This document shows positions 22,944 through 31,422 of a stretch of DNA of 44,855 bases, piece after piece; the stretch's first letter is position 1; every line of letters starts with the position of its first letter. The stretch comes from an uncultured Bacteroides sp. (GTDB taxonomy: Bacteria > Bacteroidota > Bacteroidia > Bacteroidales > Bacteroidaceae): the NCBI RefSeq assembly GCF_910578895.1, contig NZ_CAJTSC010000004.1, positions 11,481 through 56,335 on the forward strand. Direction: 5' to 3'. The notes beneath the pieces are model-generated. The model searched no databases. It had not been told where the DNA came from and worked only from the letters and a program-made list of their open reading frames with translations. The position numbers and the translations under genes were made by a program.

Positions 22944-23243
22944 ATGAAACTCATCGAAAATAATATCCAAATGATTATTGACTTATGCAAAAAGTATAAG
23001 GTGAATAAGTTATTTGTATTTGGATCCATTCTGACCAATCGTTTCAATGACGCAAGCGATATAGACATGGTGGTCGATTTTGGCAAAATAGATTTAATGA
23101 ATTATGCCGACAACTACTTTGATTTCAAATCTTCCTTGCAAGATTTATTAGGCAGAGAAGTGGATCTATTGGAGGAAAAAGGCATTCGGAATCCTATTCT
23201 AAAGAAGAATATCGACAACACCAAACAATTAGTCTATGGATGA
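22944..23243 (+). CDS. MNT-domain nucleotidyltransferase (MntA-type antitoxin)
   Basis: This 99-residue protein has the minimal nucleotidyltransferase motif GSx(n)DxD: FGSILTNRFNDASDIDMVVDF (residues about 26-46). A third acidic residue follows in REVDLLEE. The ATG at 22944 was chosen over an upstream ATG at 22925 because it fits the transcription start and Shine-Dalgarno. It overlaps the HEPN gene by 8 bp. In characterised pairs, MntA inactivates HepT by tri-AMPylation of a Tyr; that role here is inferred from family and context. Confidence 0.9.
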   Translation: MKLIENNIQMIIDLCKKYKVNKLFVFGSILTNRFNDASDIDMVVDFGKIDLMNYADNYFDFKSSLQDLLGREVDLLEEKGIRNPILKKNIDNTKQLVYG

Positions 23244-23577
23244 ATATACCGAGAAACATTTGATTGATGTGCTCAACGCTATCAATGAGATTGAAAGTTT
23301 CTTTGCAGACAGACCTAAACTATTTCAAGAGTTTCAGCATGATATGTTGCGGCAAAGAGCGGTTGAACGCAATATTGAAATTATGGGAGAGGCTATAAAC
23401 AGAATACTAAAAGCCGATTCGGAATTTCAATTGCCTAATGCCAAAGCAATCATCAATACTCGCAACAGAGTAATTCACGGATATGACAGTGTTACTACAG
23501 AATTTTTATGGAGCCTGATTATGAAACATATTCCGGCTCTCAAAAATGATGTGGAAAACATATTAACCAACAAATAG
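23236..23577 (+). CDS. HEPN-domain toxin (HepT/DUF86)
   Basis: This 113-residue all-helical protein has the HEPN RNase motif Rx4HxY: RNRVIHGY near residue 82. The DUF86-type RAVERNIEIMGEAINRIL segment is also typical. HEPN proteins cleave RNA and are toxins in MntA-HepT modules, where the Tyr of HxY is the AMPylated residue. The motif is intact, so with an intact MntA partner this pair looks active, unlike its toxin-antitoxin neighbour. Confidence 0.92.
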   Translation: MDEYTEKHLIDVLNAINEIESFFADRPKLFQEFQHDMLRQRAVERNIEIMGEAINRILKADSEFQLPNAKAIINTRNRVIHGYDSVTTEFLWSLIMKHIPALKNDVENILTNK

Positions 23578-23638
23578 ACTACCCTCTCTCTTTTCGTCCT
23601 AAACAAATCTACAAAGAACATCCGAAAAAGTCTGCATA

Positions 23639-24262
23639 ATGGAAGAGACACGGGTCAAGATAATAGGAATAGACCGCCACCGCCTTACGACAGACGGCGA
23701 TGGCGTGACTACGCTCGTCGCCTTCCACGACTGTCCGCTCCGTTGCCGGTACTGTCTCAACCCGCAGTCACTCGGCGACGCAGGGCAGTTCGGCGACTAT
23801 ACGCCGGAGGAACTGTATGACGAGACGCGCATCGACGAACTCTATTTCATCGCCACCCGCGGCGGCATCACCTTTGGAGGGGGCGAACCATGCCTTCGCC
23901 CGCAATTCATCCGCCGATTCCGCGAACTGTGCGGCACCGAATGGCAACTCAACCTGAAGACATCGCTCAACGTGCCGACCGCCAATGTCGAAGTCCTGTT
24001 CTCGATGACCAACACGCTGATTATCGATATCAAAGACATGAACCCCGACATCTACCGCAACTACACCGGACAAGAGAACAGCCGCGTCCTTGACAACCTG
24101 CGGCTGATAGCGGCACAACATCGGCAAAGCGACTGCCTAATCCGCCTTCCACTAATACCGGACTTCAACACCGAAGCCGACCGCACCGCAAGCCGCACCA
24201 TGCTCGAAGCGCTCGGCTTCACCCGATTCGACTTATTCACCTATCAAATCCGTAAATACTGA
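23639..24262 (+). CDS. radical SAM glycyl-radical-enzyme activase-like protein
   Basis: This 207-residue protein has the radical SAM CxxxCxxC cluster motif in FHDCPLRCRYCLNP (about residues 32-41) and GGGEP (about 80-84, SAM binding). The short length and motif spacing fit PflA/YjjW/NrdG-like activases, which generate glycyl radicals. No glycyl-radical enzyme lies in this window. It is 2 bp upstream of the TonB-domain gene, with which it probably forms an operon. GC-rich composition marks the return to ancestral chromosome. Confidence 0.85.
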   Translation: MEETRVKIIGIDRHRLTTDGDGVTTLVAFHDCPLRCRYCLNPQSLGDAGQFGDYTPEELYDETRIDELYFIATRGGITFGGGEPCLRPQFIRRFRELCGTEWQLNLKTSLNVPTANVEVLFSMTNTLIIDIKDMNPDIYRNYTGQENSRVLDNLRLIAAQHRQSDCLIRLPLIPDFNTEADRTASRTMLEALGFTRFDLFTYQIRKY

Positions 24263-24264
24263 CC

Positions 24265-25038
24265 ATGGCACAAGGAAAACAGACTTGCAGAATCTTGAAA
24301 AAGATACGTCGGCAGATTGCCGAAGCCAACGGCATCGAGTTTGTCACATCGGAATGCCGCTACAAAGGTGACTGCTTTGGCACGTGTCCCAAATGCGAAG
24401 CGGAGGTACGTTACCTGGAGCAGCAACTCGGCACGCGCCGTCGCGCCGGACACAACGTAATGCTTGCCGGAATATCGGCAGGGATGATTCTCATGGCGAG
24501 TTGCAGCGGCACATCATCGCGCCAACCGAACGACGGGCTTCTGTACGAAGCAATAACAACGACCGACAGCCTTGAGACGGAAGATTGCAAGGTTGAAGAA
24601 CTGGAAGGAGACATCGCCGCCATCGAAGACTCCACTACGACCATCATAAAAAAAACAGTAGGAGAAATCAGCTCGGTTCCCATAATAGGGAAAGTAGCCG
24701 GTTCCGGAAAAGAGGATGAAACAGTTGAAGCCGTAGTAGATGTCCGCCCCACGTTTCCGGGTGGAGACGGGAAATTTATGGAATGGATTTCGCAACACTT
24801 GGTGTATCCGCCCACAGCGATTGACAAGGACCTGCAAGGCCGTGTCATCATCCGGTTTTTCATAGAAGCCGACGGCACAGTCAGTGCAGCCGAAGTAACG
24901 AGGGGAATAGACGAGGAACTCGACAAGGAAGCGCTACGGGTCATCAAGGCGCTGCCACGGTTCAATCCGGCAAGGCTCGATGGCAAGGCGGTGGGATACT
25001 GGTTTACGATTCCCATAATGTTCAGGCTGACGGAATAA
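24265..25038 (+). CDS. TonB C-terminal-domain protein with N-terminal Cys cluster
   Basis: This 257-residue protein has a cytoplasmic N-terminal region with a Cys-rich motif (ECRYKGDCFGTCPKCEAE: C-x5-C-x3-C-x2-C), then one membrane segment (about 70-86, MLAGISAGMILMASC), a charged linker, and a C-terminal TonB domain from about 165 (FPGGDGKFMEWISQHLVYPP). Classical TonB energises outer-membrane transport with ExbBD. The Cys cluster likely binds zinc or an iron-sulfur centre, which is unusual for a TonB and suggests a link to the radical SAM protein encoded 2 bp upstream. Confidence 0.82.
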   Translation: MAQGKQTCRILKKIRRQIAEANGIEFVTSECRYKGDCFGTCPKCEAEVRYLEQQLGTRRRAGHNVMLAGISAGMILMASCSGTSSRQPNDGLLYEAITTTDSLETEDCKVEELEGDIAAIEDSTTTIIKKTVGEISSVPIIGKVAGSGKEDETVEAVVDVRPTFPGGDGKFMEWISQHLVYPPTAIDKDLQGRVIIRFFIEADGTVSAAEVTRGIDEELDKEALRVIKALPRFNPARLDGKAVGYWFTIPIMFRLTE

Positions 25039-25217
25039 CAAGAGACGAGGAGTAATCATTAACTGTTTTTTTACCTTTAATTAATTGAATAACTAACTTA
25101 TCTTGCTTGGACCGAGTGGATTGTTGTTTATTGAGGATTGCCTCATCACACCTCAACATAAAAAAAACTTACAAACAATTCCCGGAAGGAAGCAGAAATA
25201 AAATCAAAACAGTTTCT

Positions 25218-25225
25218 TATCTTTG
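25218..25225 (+). promoter_or_regulatory. yitT promoter -7 element
   Basis: TATCTTTG is an exact TAnnTTTG match placing the start near 25232, about 19 bp before the ATG at 25251. It rules out longer in-frame starts upstream of 25218. Confidence 0.7.
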
Positions 25226-25250
25226 CACGAATTTTAACTGCAAACTACAA

Positions 25251-26135
25251 ATGAACATGAACATTCTTTCCCGGCAGAACATATTTCGCGAAACGCGGGA
25301 TTATCTGATGATTGCCTTAGGCATGATTATGTACGGCATCGGATGGACCGTATTCCTGCTCCCCAACGACATCACTACAGGGGGAGTACCGGGTATCGCC
25401 TCATTGGTTTATTTTGCATCCGGACTGCCGGTACAGTATGTCTACTTCGGCATCAATTTCCTGCTGCTACTGCTTGCCATCCGTATTTTGGGATGGAAAT
25501 TCAGCATCAAAACCATCTTTGCCGTCTTCACCCTGACTTCCTTTCTGCCAATCATACAGCAACTGACAGCAGACATCCGGCTGTTGCAAGACCAGCCTTT
25601 CATGGCATGCGTCATCGGCGCTTCCTTCTGCGGTGGCGGCATCGGCATCGCTTTCTCCTCGAATGGAAGCACGGGCGGGACGGATATCATCGCGGCAATC
25701 ATCAACAAATACAGGGACATCACACTGGGACGGGTAATGCTGATTTGCGACCTTATCATTATCTCATCCAGCTATTTTGTACTGAAAGACTGGGAGAAAG
25801 TGGTATACGGCTACGTCACCTTGTACATTTGCAGTTTCGTACTGGACCAGGTGGTGAACAGCGCCCGCCAATCAGTGCAGTTCTTTATCATCAGCGAAAA
25901 GTACGAGGAGATAGCACGGCACATCAATGTATATCCGCACCGGGGAGCAACTGTCATAAACGCTTCCGGTTTCTACACCGGGAAGGAGATAAAGATGCTG
26001 TTTGTCCTCGCCAAGAAACGGGAATCGACCATTATCTTCCGGTTAATAAAAGACATCGACCCGAACGCCTTTGTATCGCAAAGCCAGGTAATCGGGGTAT
26101 ACGGGGAGGGATTTGACAAGATTAAAGTAAAGTAG
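25251..26135 (+). CDS. YitT family membrane protein (DUF2179)
   Basis: This 294-residue protein has five or six transmembrane helices in the first 180 residues (YLMIALGMIMYGIGWTVFLLP, then LPNDITTGGVPGIA, typical of YitT). A C-terminal cytoplasmic DUF2179 domain follows (SVQFFIISEKYEEIARHIN; GATVINASGFYTGKE). The SSNGSTGGTDIIAAI loop is highly conserved in the family. Start chosen from the promoter position. Transport function is suspected for the family but undefined. Confidence 0.93.
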   Translation: MNMNILSRQNIFRETRDYLMIALGMIMYGIGWTVFLLPNDITTGGVPGIASLVYFASGLPVQYVYFGINFLLLLLAIRILGWKFSIKTIFAVFTLTSFLPIIQQLTADIRLLQDQPFMACVIGASFCGGGIGIAFSSNGSTGGTDIIAAIINKYRDITLGRVMLICDLIIISSSYFVLKDWEKVVYGYVTLYICSFVLDQVVNSARQSVQFFIISEKYEEIARHINVYPHRGATVINASGFYTGKEIKMLFVLAKKRESTIIFRLIKDIDPNAFVSQSQVIGVYGEGFDKIKVK

Positions 26136-26199
26136 TCTCCCCTATTTACCGTAACCTTGCACTTGAATAAAAGTAAAAGCAGAGAGACACATTAAACAC

Positions 26200-26850
26200 T
26201 CATTCGGAAAGAATGAACTTTCCTTCTTTCCAGATATAACTTACAGGACGGCGGAGAAACGGTTTCAGTTTTTCCGCCGCTTCTTTTGACATGTAGCCGG
26301 GAGTAGTAAAAGTAAAGGTCAACGTGTCGTCTTTACCCGAAAGGTCGGCTTGCATCAAAAGCATATCCGCCTGAAGACGGGCATCCCGGTAGCGATACAC
26401 ATTTACCGTATCGGTGGCAGGCGCAATGAAGTCGTCCATACCGGGCAATGTCGATAAATAAGGCACAGACGGCAGTTCTTTCCAATCGTGAGTATAGAAT
26501 TTGATGTGACTGTCGCAGACGGGAGCACAGACGGTAGATATGGTGCAGATGAGCCGGATACTGTCGTTCACCGGCAGGAGTTTCATCTGCCAGGTGCTTT
26601 GGGGAGTCACCTGCACACGAATGTAATCGGGCGTAAGTTCCGTCATTTCAGACTTGCCGCCAAAGCGGTTGGTTACTTCCGCTTTCATATTGCTCTCCAA
26701 GAAGTCGATAAAATCGGCACGATTTACAGCCGTCAGCAACGGACTCAAGGAATCGGGCATCTGAGTGAAACAACTCTTTGCCGACTGTGCCGACAAAGAA
26801 CCTATACACATCCCTATCACATATATAAAGACAACCAGTTTCTTCACCAT
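26200..26850 (-). CDS. DUF3256 family exported protein
   Basis: This 216-residue protein starts at the ATG at 26850 (MVKKLVVFIYVIGMCIGSLSAQ), giving a standard signal peptide; a longer frame to 26934 would start upstream of the promoter. The mature part matches DUF3256 as I recall it (FTQMPDSLSPLLTAVNRADFIDFLESNM; IRLICTISTVCAPVCDSHIKFY with a Cys pair). Role unknown, presumably periplasmic. Confidence 0.85.
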   Translation of the reverse strand: MVKKLVVFIYVIGMCIGSLSAQSAKSCFTQMPDSLSPLLTAVNRADFIDFLESNMKAEVTNRFGGKSEMTELTPDYIRVQVTPQSTWQMKLLPVNDSIRLICTISTVCAPVCDSHIKFYTHDWKELPSVPYLSTLPGMDDFIAPATDTVNVYRYRDARLQADMLLMQADLSGKDDTLTFTFTTPGYMSKEAAEKLKPFLRRPVSYIWKEGKFILSE

Positions 26851-26881
26851 ATCATTGCATTGTTTGGATACTAACCTATCA

Positions 26882-26909
26882 CAAAAGTACAAATAAATTT
26901 TCAATCCAA
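26882..26909 (-). promoter_or_regulatory. promoter of the DUF3256 gene
   Basis: The reverse strand reads TACTTTTG (26882-26889) with TTG at 26907-26909, a 17-bp spacer. Confidence 0.65.
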
Positions 26910-26937
26910 TCATACCCATGCACGGCTTTTTCATTTA

Positions 26938-27100
26938 CTACAGGAGTTATCACTTCGCTCCGTCAGGAGTTAACAGGAATTACCAGCCGGCAAGTCAGTT
27001 TAAAAGGTAAAAGCCAATACTTCTGTGAATACATACGCAAGAGTATCAACTCTGACTTCTTCAGCGTCTCTGACTCCCCCTAAATGAAAGAGCCGCGCCC
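26938..27100. repeat. dispersed intergenic repeat, copy C (degenerate)
   Basis: Begins GGAGTTATC, repeats GGAGTTA, and contains AAAAGCC and the closing AAATGAAAGAGCCGC, similar to copies A and B. The inverted half is poorly preserved. It fills the gap between two convergent/tandem reverse-strand genes. Confidence 0.45.
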
Positions 27101-27118
27101 CCATGGCATATTACAATC

Positions 27119-28018
27119 CTATCGGCTTCCCAAGTACAAGAAGAACATTCCAATCAGTACCAAAATGAGGTCTGCCGCCTTACTTTTCAAATTCTTTTCA
27201 CGGAAGAAAAGGGCACCGAACAAGAAAGATACAACCACACTGCCGCGCCGCACCATAGAGACAATGGAAATCATGGAGTCTTCGTAGCTCAAGGCGTAAA
27301 AATAGACAAAGTCTGCCGCACAGAGAAAAAGCGAAATGCCGATAATGGTCCAGTCCCAACGGAACGGGGTGCTCTCCTTACGCTTGGGATACCACAGCAA
27401 GAGGATAATGGGACACATGATAAACACCTGATAGATATTATACCACGACTGCACCACCATAGGAGGCAACTGCCTCATCAGATACTTGTCATACAATCCG
27501 CTGACAGCACCCGTCACTGCCGCCAACACGATAAACCATATCCATTTGTTATGCTTGAAATCAATGCCTTCCTTCTTACCGGAACGGCTCAGCATAAAGA
27601 ACGACAATACTGCCAACATCACACCTATCCACTGGTAAAGGTTGAGCCGTTCACCGAATACAAGCATGGCACCCACAAGTACCATGACCGGACGTGTGGC
27701 ATTAATAGGTCCCACAATGGTGAGCGGCAGGTGTTTCATCCCGAAGTATCCGAATATCCATGAGGAGAGGACGATGAACGACTTGATGACAACAAACTTA
27801 TGCACATCCCATCCCACCACGGGGACATCGAACATCGTACCGCCCAATGTCGAAGGAGCAAAGAACGACATCAGGATAAACGGCAGAAATACCAGACTGG
27901 AAAATATAGTATTCAGGAACAAAACCGGAAGTACGGCATTGTCCTTGAGCGCCTGCTTCTTGAAGGCATCATAAAATCCCAGCAAAGCGGCGGAAAGAAA
28001 GGCAAGCAGTAACCACAT
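27119..28018 (-). CDS. EamA/DMT superfamily transporter
   Basis: This 299-residue membrane protein has about ten hydrophobic helices in two EamA halves: the first includes NATRPVMVLVGAMLVFGERL, the second DSMISIVSMVRRGSVVVSFLFGALFF. Both contain the conserved helix end with E/R and GA-x-(L/F)-F. It is probably a metabolite or drug exporter of the inner membrane. Nothing in the context defines a substrate. Confidence 0.9.
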   Translation of the reverse strand: MWLLLAFLSAALLGFYDAFKKQALKDNAVLPVLFLNTIFSSLVFLPFILMSFFAPSTLGGTMFDVPVVGWDVHKFVVIKSFIVLSSWIFGYFGMKHLPLTIVGPINATRPVMVLVGAMLVFGERLNLYQWIGVMLAVLSFFMLSRSGKKEGIDFKHNKWIWFIVLAAVTGAVSGLYDKYLMRQLPPMVVQSWYNIYQVFIMCPIILLLWYPKRKESTPFRWDWTIIGISLFLCAADFVYFYALSYEDSMISIVSMVRRGSVVVSFLFGALFFREKNLKSKAADLILVLIGMFFLYLGSR

Positions 28019-28190
28019 GATGAATTATGAATGTTGAATTTTGAATTATGGGTTATGAATTATGAATTATAAGTTATGGATTTTGCAATTTTCGAATGAT
28101 GAACATCGACTTCCGATTTCCTGATTAGCCTACACACGGACGCCGCAGGGCAATTCAGAATTCATCATTCAAAATTCATAATTAACAAAC
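28019..28190. repeat. AT-rich GAATTATGAAT simple repeats in inverted arrangement
   Basis: GAATTATGAAT and GAATTTTGAATTATG variants at 28020-28075 are inverted at 28150-28185 (ATTCAAAATTCATAATT). The same simple repeat lies at 6237-6275. Likely low-complexity intergenic sequence, able to form a hairpin. Confidence 0.6.
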
Positions 28191-28930
28191 AGTTCTTCGG
28201 GATAGGCGACATCTACCAGAAACAATGCGTTGCCGGGAACGGAAGTGCCTGCACGGCAACGGTCTTTCTGTTCGATGACACGGCGAAACCCCTCGACTGA
28301 GAGTTTTCCTCTGCCCACTTCAAGCAGCGTGCCGACCACGGCACGCACCATATTCCTCAGGAAGCGGTCCGCCTGAATGGTAAATACCCAAGTCACATCA
28401 TCGACCTGCGTCCAAGCAGCGTGCATTATCTTGCAGTTGTTGGTTTTGACATCGGTATGCAACTTGCTAAAACTGGTAAAATCCGTATATTCGAACAAGG
28501 TCTGTGCTGCCTCATTCATCCGTTCGAAATCGGGAACTTGGAACAGGCGGCAACGATACTGCCGGTCGAAAGGTTTCTTGGCTGTAGTGACATAGTACTT
28601 GTAAGTACGTGCCGTAGCATCAAAACGCGCATGGGCATCAGGGCGGACAGCCCGCAGACGGTAAACGGAAATATCCGGGGGGAGCAAACGGTTCAGTTTG
28701 TCTGCCATAAAATCCGCATCCAGCGGAGTATCACTGTCAAAATGTGCCACCATTAGGGAAGCATGCACACCGGCATCGGTACGTCCGGCGCCTACCACCT
28801 CCACCTCGCGCCGAAGCAAAGTAGAGAGCGCCTTCATCAAACATTCCTGCACACTCGCGCCGTTGGGCTGTATCTGCCAGCCATGATAGGCTGTGCCATC
28901 GTAAGCTAAATAGATAAAATATCGTTGCAC
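28169..28930 (-). CDS. truA: tRNA pseudouridine(38-40) synthase TruA
   Basis: This 253-residue protein starts with YFIYLAYDGTAYHGWQIQPN and contains the catalytic Asp in AGRTDAGVHA (about residue 52). It modifies U38-40 in the anticodon arm of tRNAs. I chose the GTG at 28930 (VQRYFIYLAYDG) because the promoter -7 at 28961-28968 excludes longer frames and this matches the family N-terminus. The last codons overlap the inverted AT-rich repeat. Confidence 0.94.
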   Translation of the reverse strand: MQRYFIYLAYDGTAYHGWQIQPNGASVQECLMKALSTLLRREVEVVGAGRTDAGVHASLMVAHFDSDTPLDADFMADKLNRLLPPDISVYRLRAVRPDAHARFDATARTYKYYVTTAKKPFDRQYRCRLFQVPDFERMNEAAQTLFEYTDFTSFSKLHTDVKTNNCKIMHAAWTQVDDVTWVFTIQADRFLRNMVRAVVGTLLEVGRGKLSVEGFRRVIEQKDRCRAGTSVPGNALFLVDVAYPEELFVNYEF

Positions 28931-28960
28931 GTTTCTTTTTTTACTTCCTGAATTCAAGCG

Positions 28961-28968
28961 CAAAGGTA
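28961..28968 (-). promoter_or_regulatory. truA promoter -7 element
   Basis: CAAAGGTA on the plus strand is TACCTTTG on the reverse strand, an exact TAnnTTTG match about 31 bp upstream of the GTG start. Confidence 0.7.
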
Positions 28969-29002
28969 CAAAAAGAGAGGAAAAAAGCCGCAACTCTTCC
29001 GA

Positions 29003-29029
29003 TTGTTCTGCCGGATTGCACTATCTTTG
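29003..29029 (+). promoter_or_regulatory. promoter of the DUF5715 gene
   Basis: TTG at 29003-29005 and TATCTTTG at 29022-29029, with a 16-bp spacer; divergent from the truA promoter, with the two -7 elements about 55 bp apart. Confidence 0.7.
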
Positions 29030-29080
29030 CACCGGTTTTCACCACCATTCACACTGATTTACACTGGTCCCTAATTAATT

Positions 29081-29773
29081 ATGTATAGCAAAAACCGTTT
29101 TATCTCCCTGTTTCTATCAGCAACTATAGCAATGGCTTGCTGCCTGACAGGATGCAAAAAGAAAGATATGTCTCTTAAACTGAATGAGCCGCGCAACATA
29201 CGGGGTGTGGTCAGCTATAAACGTTCTTTCGGCGATTTGAATGACAAACACCTGAAAATGGCACAAACAATCGGTATCCGCCCATTGGCATCGCGCAAGG
29301 AAGCGGAAAAAATGCAAGGGCGATTGCAATACATCACAACGAACGATTGGTATGCGGTCGACTCGCTGACACACTCCATCCCCTACCTCATCCCGGGAGC
29401 AGTTGCCCTGCTCGACAGAATAGGATGTAATTTCCTTGATTCTCTTACCGCCAAAGGTCTGAATCCAAACAAGATTACGGTAACTTCCGTGTTGCGCACG
29501 AAAGACGATGTGAAACGCCTGCGGCGCCGTAACATCAACGCATCCGAGAACTCCGCCCACTTCTACGGTACCACGTTCGATGTCAGCTGGAAACGTTTTC
29601 AAAAAGTAGAGGATGAAAACGGACGGCCGTTACAGGATGTCAGTCCGGATACATTGAAATTAGTATTGTCCGAGGTTTTGCGTGATTTGAAGAAAGCGGA
29701 TAAATGTTACATCAAATATGAACTGAAGCAAGGATGCTTCCACATCACAACGAGGATGAAAAATAAGGAATAG
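29081..29773 (+). CDS. DUF5715 lipoprotein (M15-like peptidase fold)
   Basis: This 230-residue protein has a lipoprotein signal (MACCLTGCKKK). The C-terminal half has features of M15/D-Ala-D-Ala carboxypeptidase-like zinc enzymes: ENSAHFYGTTFDVSW (His and Asp ligands, about 165-175) and GCFHITTR (His, about 220). Annotated as DUF5715 in relatives by my recollection. It probably acts on peptidoglycan peptides in the periplasm. It converges with the reverse-strand gene through a bidirectional hairpin. Confidence 0.82.
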   Translation: MYSKNRFISLFLSATIAMACCLTGCKKKDMSLKLNEPRNIRGVVSYKRSFGDLNDKHLKMAQTIGIRPLASRKEAEKMQGRLQYITTNDWYAVDSLTHSIPYLIPGAVALLDRIGCNFLDSLTAKGLNPNKITVTSVLRTKDDVKRLRRRNINASENSAHFYGTTFDVSWKRFQKVEDENGRPLQDVSPDTLKLVLSEVLRDLKKADKCYIKYELKQGCFHITTRMKNKE

Positions 29774-29778
29774 GATGT

Positions 29779-29817
29779 AAATATAAAGTATAAGATTGCA
29801 CCTTATACTTTATATTT
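29779..29817. terminator. bidirectional terminator hairpin
   Basis: AAATATAAAGTATAAG (29779-29794) pairs perfectly over 16 bp with its inverse ending at 29817, with a 7-nt loop. The same 16-mer recurs once at 41408-41423 in dispersed repeat copy B. Confidence 0.75.
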
Positions 29818-29829
29818 ATCCGCCATACT

Positions 29830-31347
29830 TTATTTCTCAACCAGCATCTTCCATGCCATAGGCAGGCAAGCGGCAATATCTCCTGCCGTCATACCTATCA
29901 CCCCCTGTTTCTTACAGGCGATATCTCCTGCCAATCCGTGAACATAGACAGCGATGCGTGCGGCACTCTCAGCATCATAGCCCTGCGCCAACAAAGCCAA
30001 CACGATGCCCGTGAGCACATCACCGCTACCGCCTGTCGCCATTCCGGAATTTCCGGTGGTATTAAACCAACATTTACCGGAAGGCGCAATAACAGCGGAA
30101 TAAGCTCCTTTCAGTATAATATGCACTCCGGCACTCCTTGCCAGTTCGCGAGCTTTCATCAGGCGTTCGTAGGAGTTTTGGCATTTTCCGACCAGACGTT
30201 CCAACTCTTTGGGATGTGGAGTAAGAATACTCCCTTTGGGCAAACGTCCGATGTAGTTACGGTTTTCCCCTAACAAATTCAGCGCATCAGCATCTACCAC
30301 CATCGGGGTCTGGCAAGAACTTATCTGTTCCAACAAAGCTGTTTCGGTATCTTCCGCCTTGCCCAATCCGGGACCGATACCCACTGCTTGGTAATCATCC
30401 GTCTCAGTGGCATAGGAGAAGCGCACATCGCTCATATCTATCTCCGTCATAGCTTCCGGCACGGAAGTCTGCATGATAAAATTATTGCAGAAAGGCACAT
30501 GGACCGTCAGCAATCCCACACCCGAACGCAAGCAGGCACGTGCCGCAAGTACTGACGCTCCTGCCATTCCCTGCGAACCGGCTATCAACAAAGCGCGTCC
30601 GAAATTCCCTTTATGGGCAAACTTGCCACGCGGTTTCAGCATGGGCACCACATCCTCGTATTCCGCCAACATGAAATCCGTTTCTTTTTCATCAATGGCA
30701 TCCTCGCTCAAACCGATGTCAAGCAGTTGCCATTCGCCTACAAACGGTTCGTTTTCGGCAAAGAGAAAAGCCAGTTTCGGCAGTTGCAGGCTCAGTGTCA
30801 GATTTGCCCGAACGATATTAACCGAGGAATTGTAGGTATTATCCTCTCCCATCAAACCGGAAGGCACATCAATGGCGACTACCGTAGCCGGAGAGGAGTT
30901 AATGTACTTCACTACCGCAGCAAAACCACCGTTCAAAGGTTTGTTCAATCCACTACCGAACAGCCCGTCTACCACAACGTGTTCCGCTGTCAGCACCGGT
31001 GGTACGAACTGAGTGGTTATTTCATGGAAATCTATTCCGGCAACTCCCGCCAAACGCTCCTTATTCGCTTCACAGTCCGGAGACAAAGCACCTTTCGTAT
31101 TAAAGAGATACACCTCTACCCGATAGCCCTGCCCTGCCAGCAAACGCGAAACCGCCAACGCATCTCCGCCATTATTGCCGGGTCCGGCAAATACAGTAAA
31201 GGGAGTCTCCGTATCCCAACGTTCGGATATCGCTTGTACCAATGCCTGCGAGGCACGCTCCATAAGGTCTATGGAAGAAACCGGTTCATTCTCCATCGTA
31301 TAGGCATCCAGCTCTTTTATCTGGATAGTAGGAAATATCTTTATCAT
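29830..31347 (-). CDS. nnr: bifunctional NAD(P)H-hydrate epimerase / ADP-dependent dehydratase
   Basis: This 505-residue fusion has an N-terminal YjeF_N epimerase domain (about 1-215; FAGPGNNGGDALAVSRLL and VVVDGLFGSGLNKPL) and a C-terminal ribokinase-like dehydratase (about 230-500; GSQGMAGASVLAARACLRSGVGLLTV, TGGSGDVLTGI). It repairs hydrated NADH and NADPH. The domain order is the usual one for this bifunctional enzyme. Confidence 0.94.
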   Translation of the reverse strand: MIKIFPTIQIKELDAYTMENEPVSSIDLMERASQALVQAISERWDTETPFTVFAGPGNNGGDALAVSRLLAGQGYRVEVYLFNTKGALSPDCEANKERLAGVAGIDFHEITTQFVPPVLTAEHVVVDGLFGSGLNKPLNGGFAAVVKYINSSPATVVAIDVPSGLMGEDNTYNSSVNIVRANLTLSLQLPKLAFLFAENEPFVGEWQLLDIGLSEDAIDEKETDFMLAEYEDVVPMLKPRGKFAHKGNFGRALLIAGSQGMAGASVLAARACLRSGVGLLTVHVPFCNNFIMQTSVPEAMTEIDMSDVRFSYATETDDYQAVGIGPGLGKAEDTETALLEQISSCQTPMVVDADALNLLGENRNYIGRLPKGSILTPHPKELERLVGKCQNSYERLMKARELARSAGVHIILKGAYSAVIAPSGKCWFNTTGNSGMATGGSGDVLTGIVLALLAQGYDAESAARIAVYVHGLAGDIACKKQGVIGMTAGDIAACLPMAWKMLVEK

Positions 31348-31373
31348 TGCTGTTTGTTCGTTTAAGTTACAGG

Positions 31374-31381
31374 CAAAGGTA
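31374..31381 (-). promoter_or_regulatory. nnr promoter -7 element
   Basis: TACCTTTG on the reverse strand, 27 bp upstream of the ATG at 31347. Confidence 0.65.
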
Positions 31382-31422
31382 CGAAAATAATAATTACTCA
31401 GGAAACAACAGGAATGTACTTC

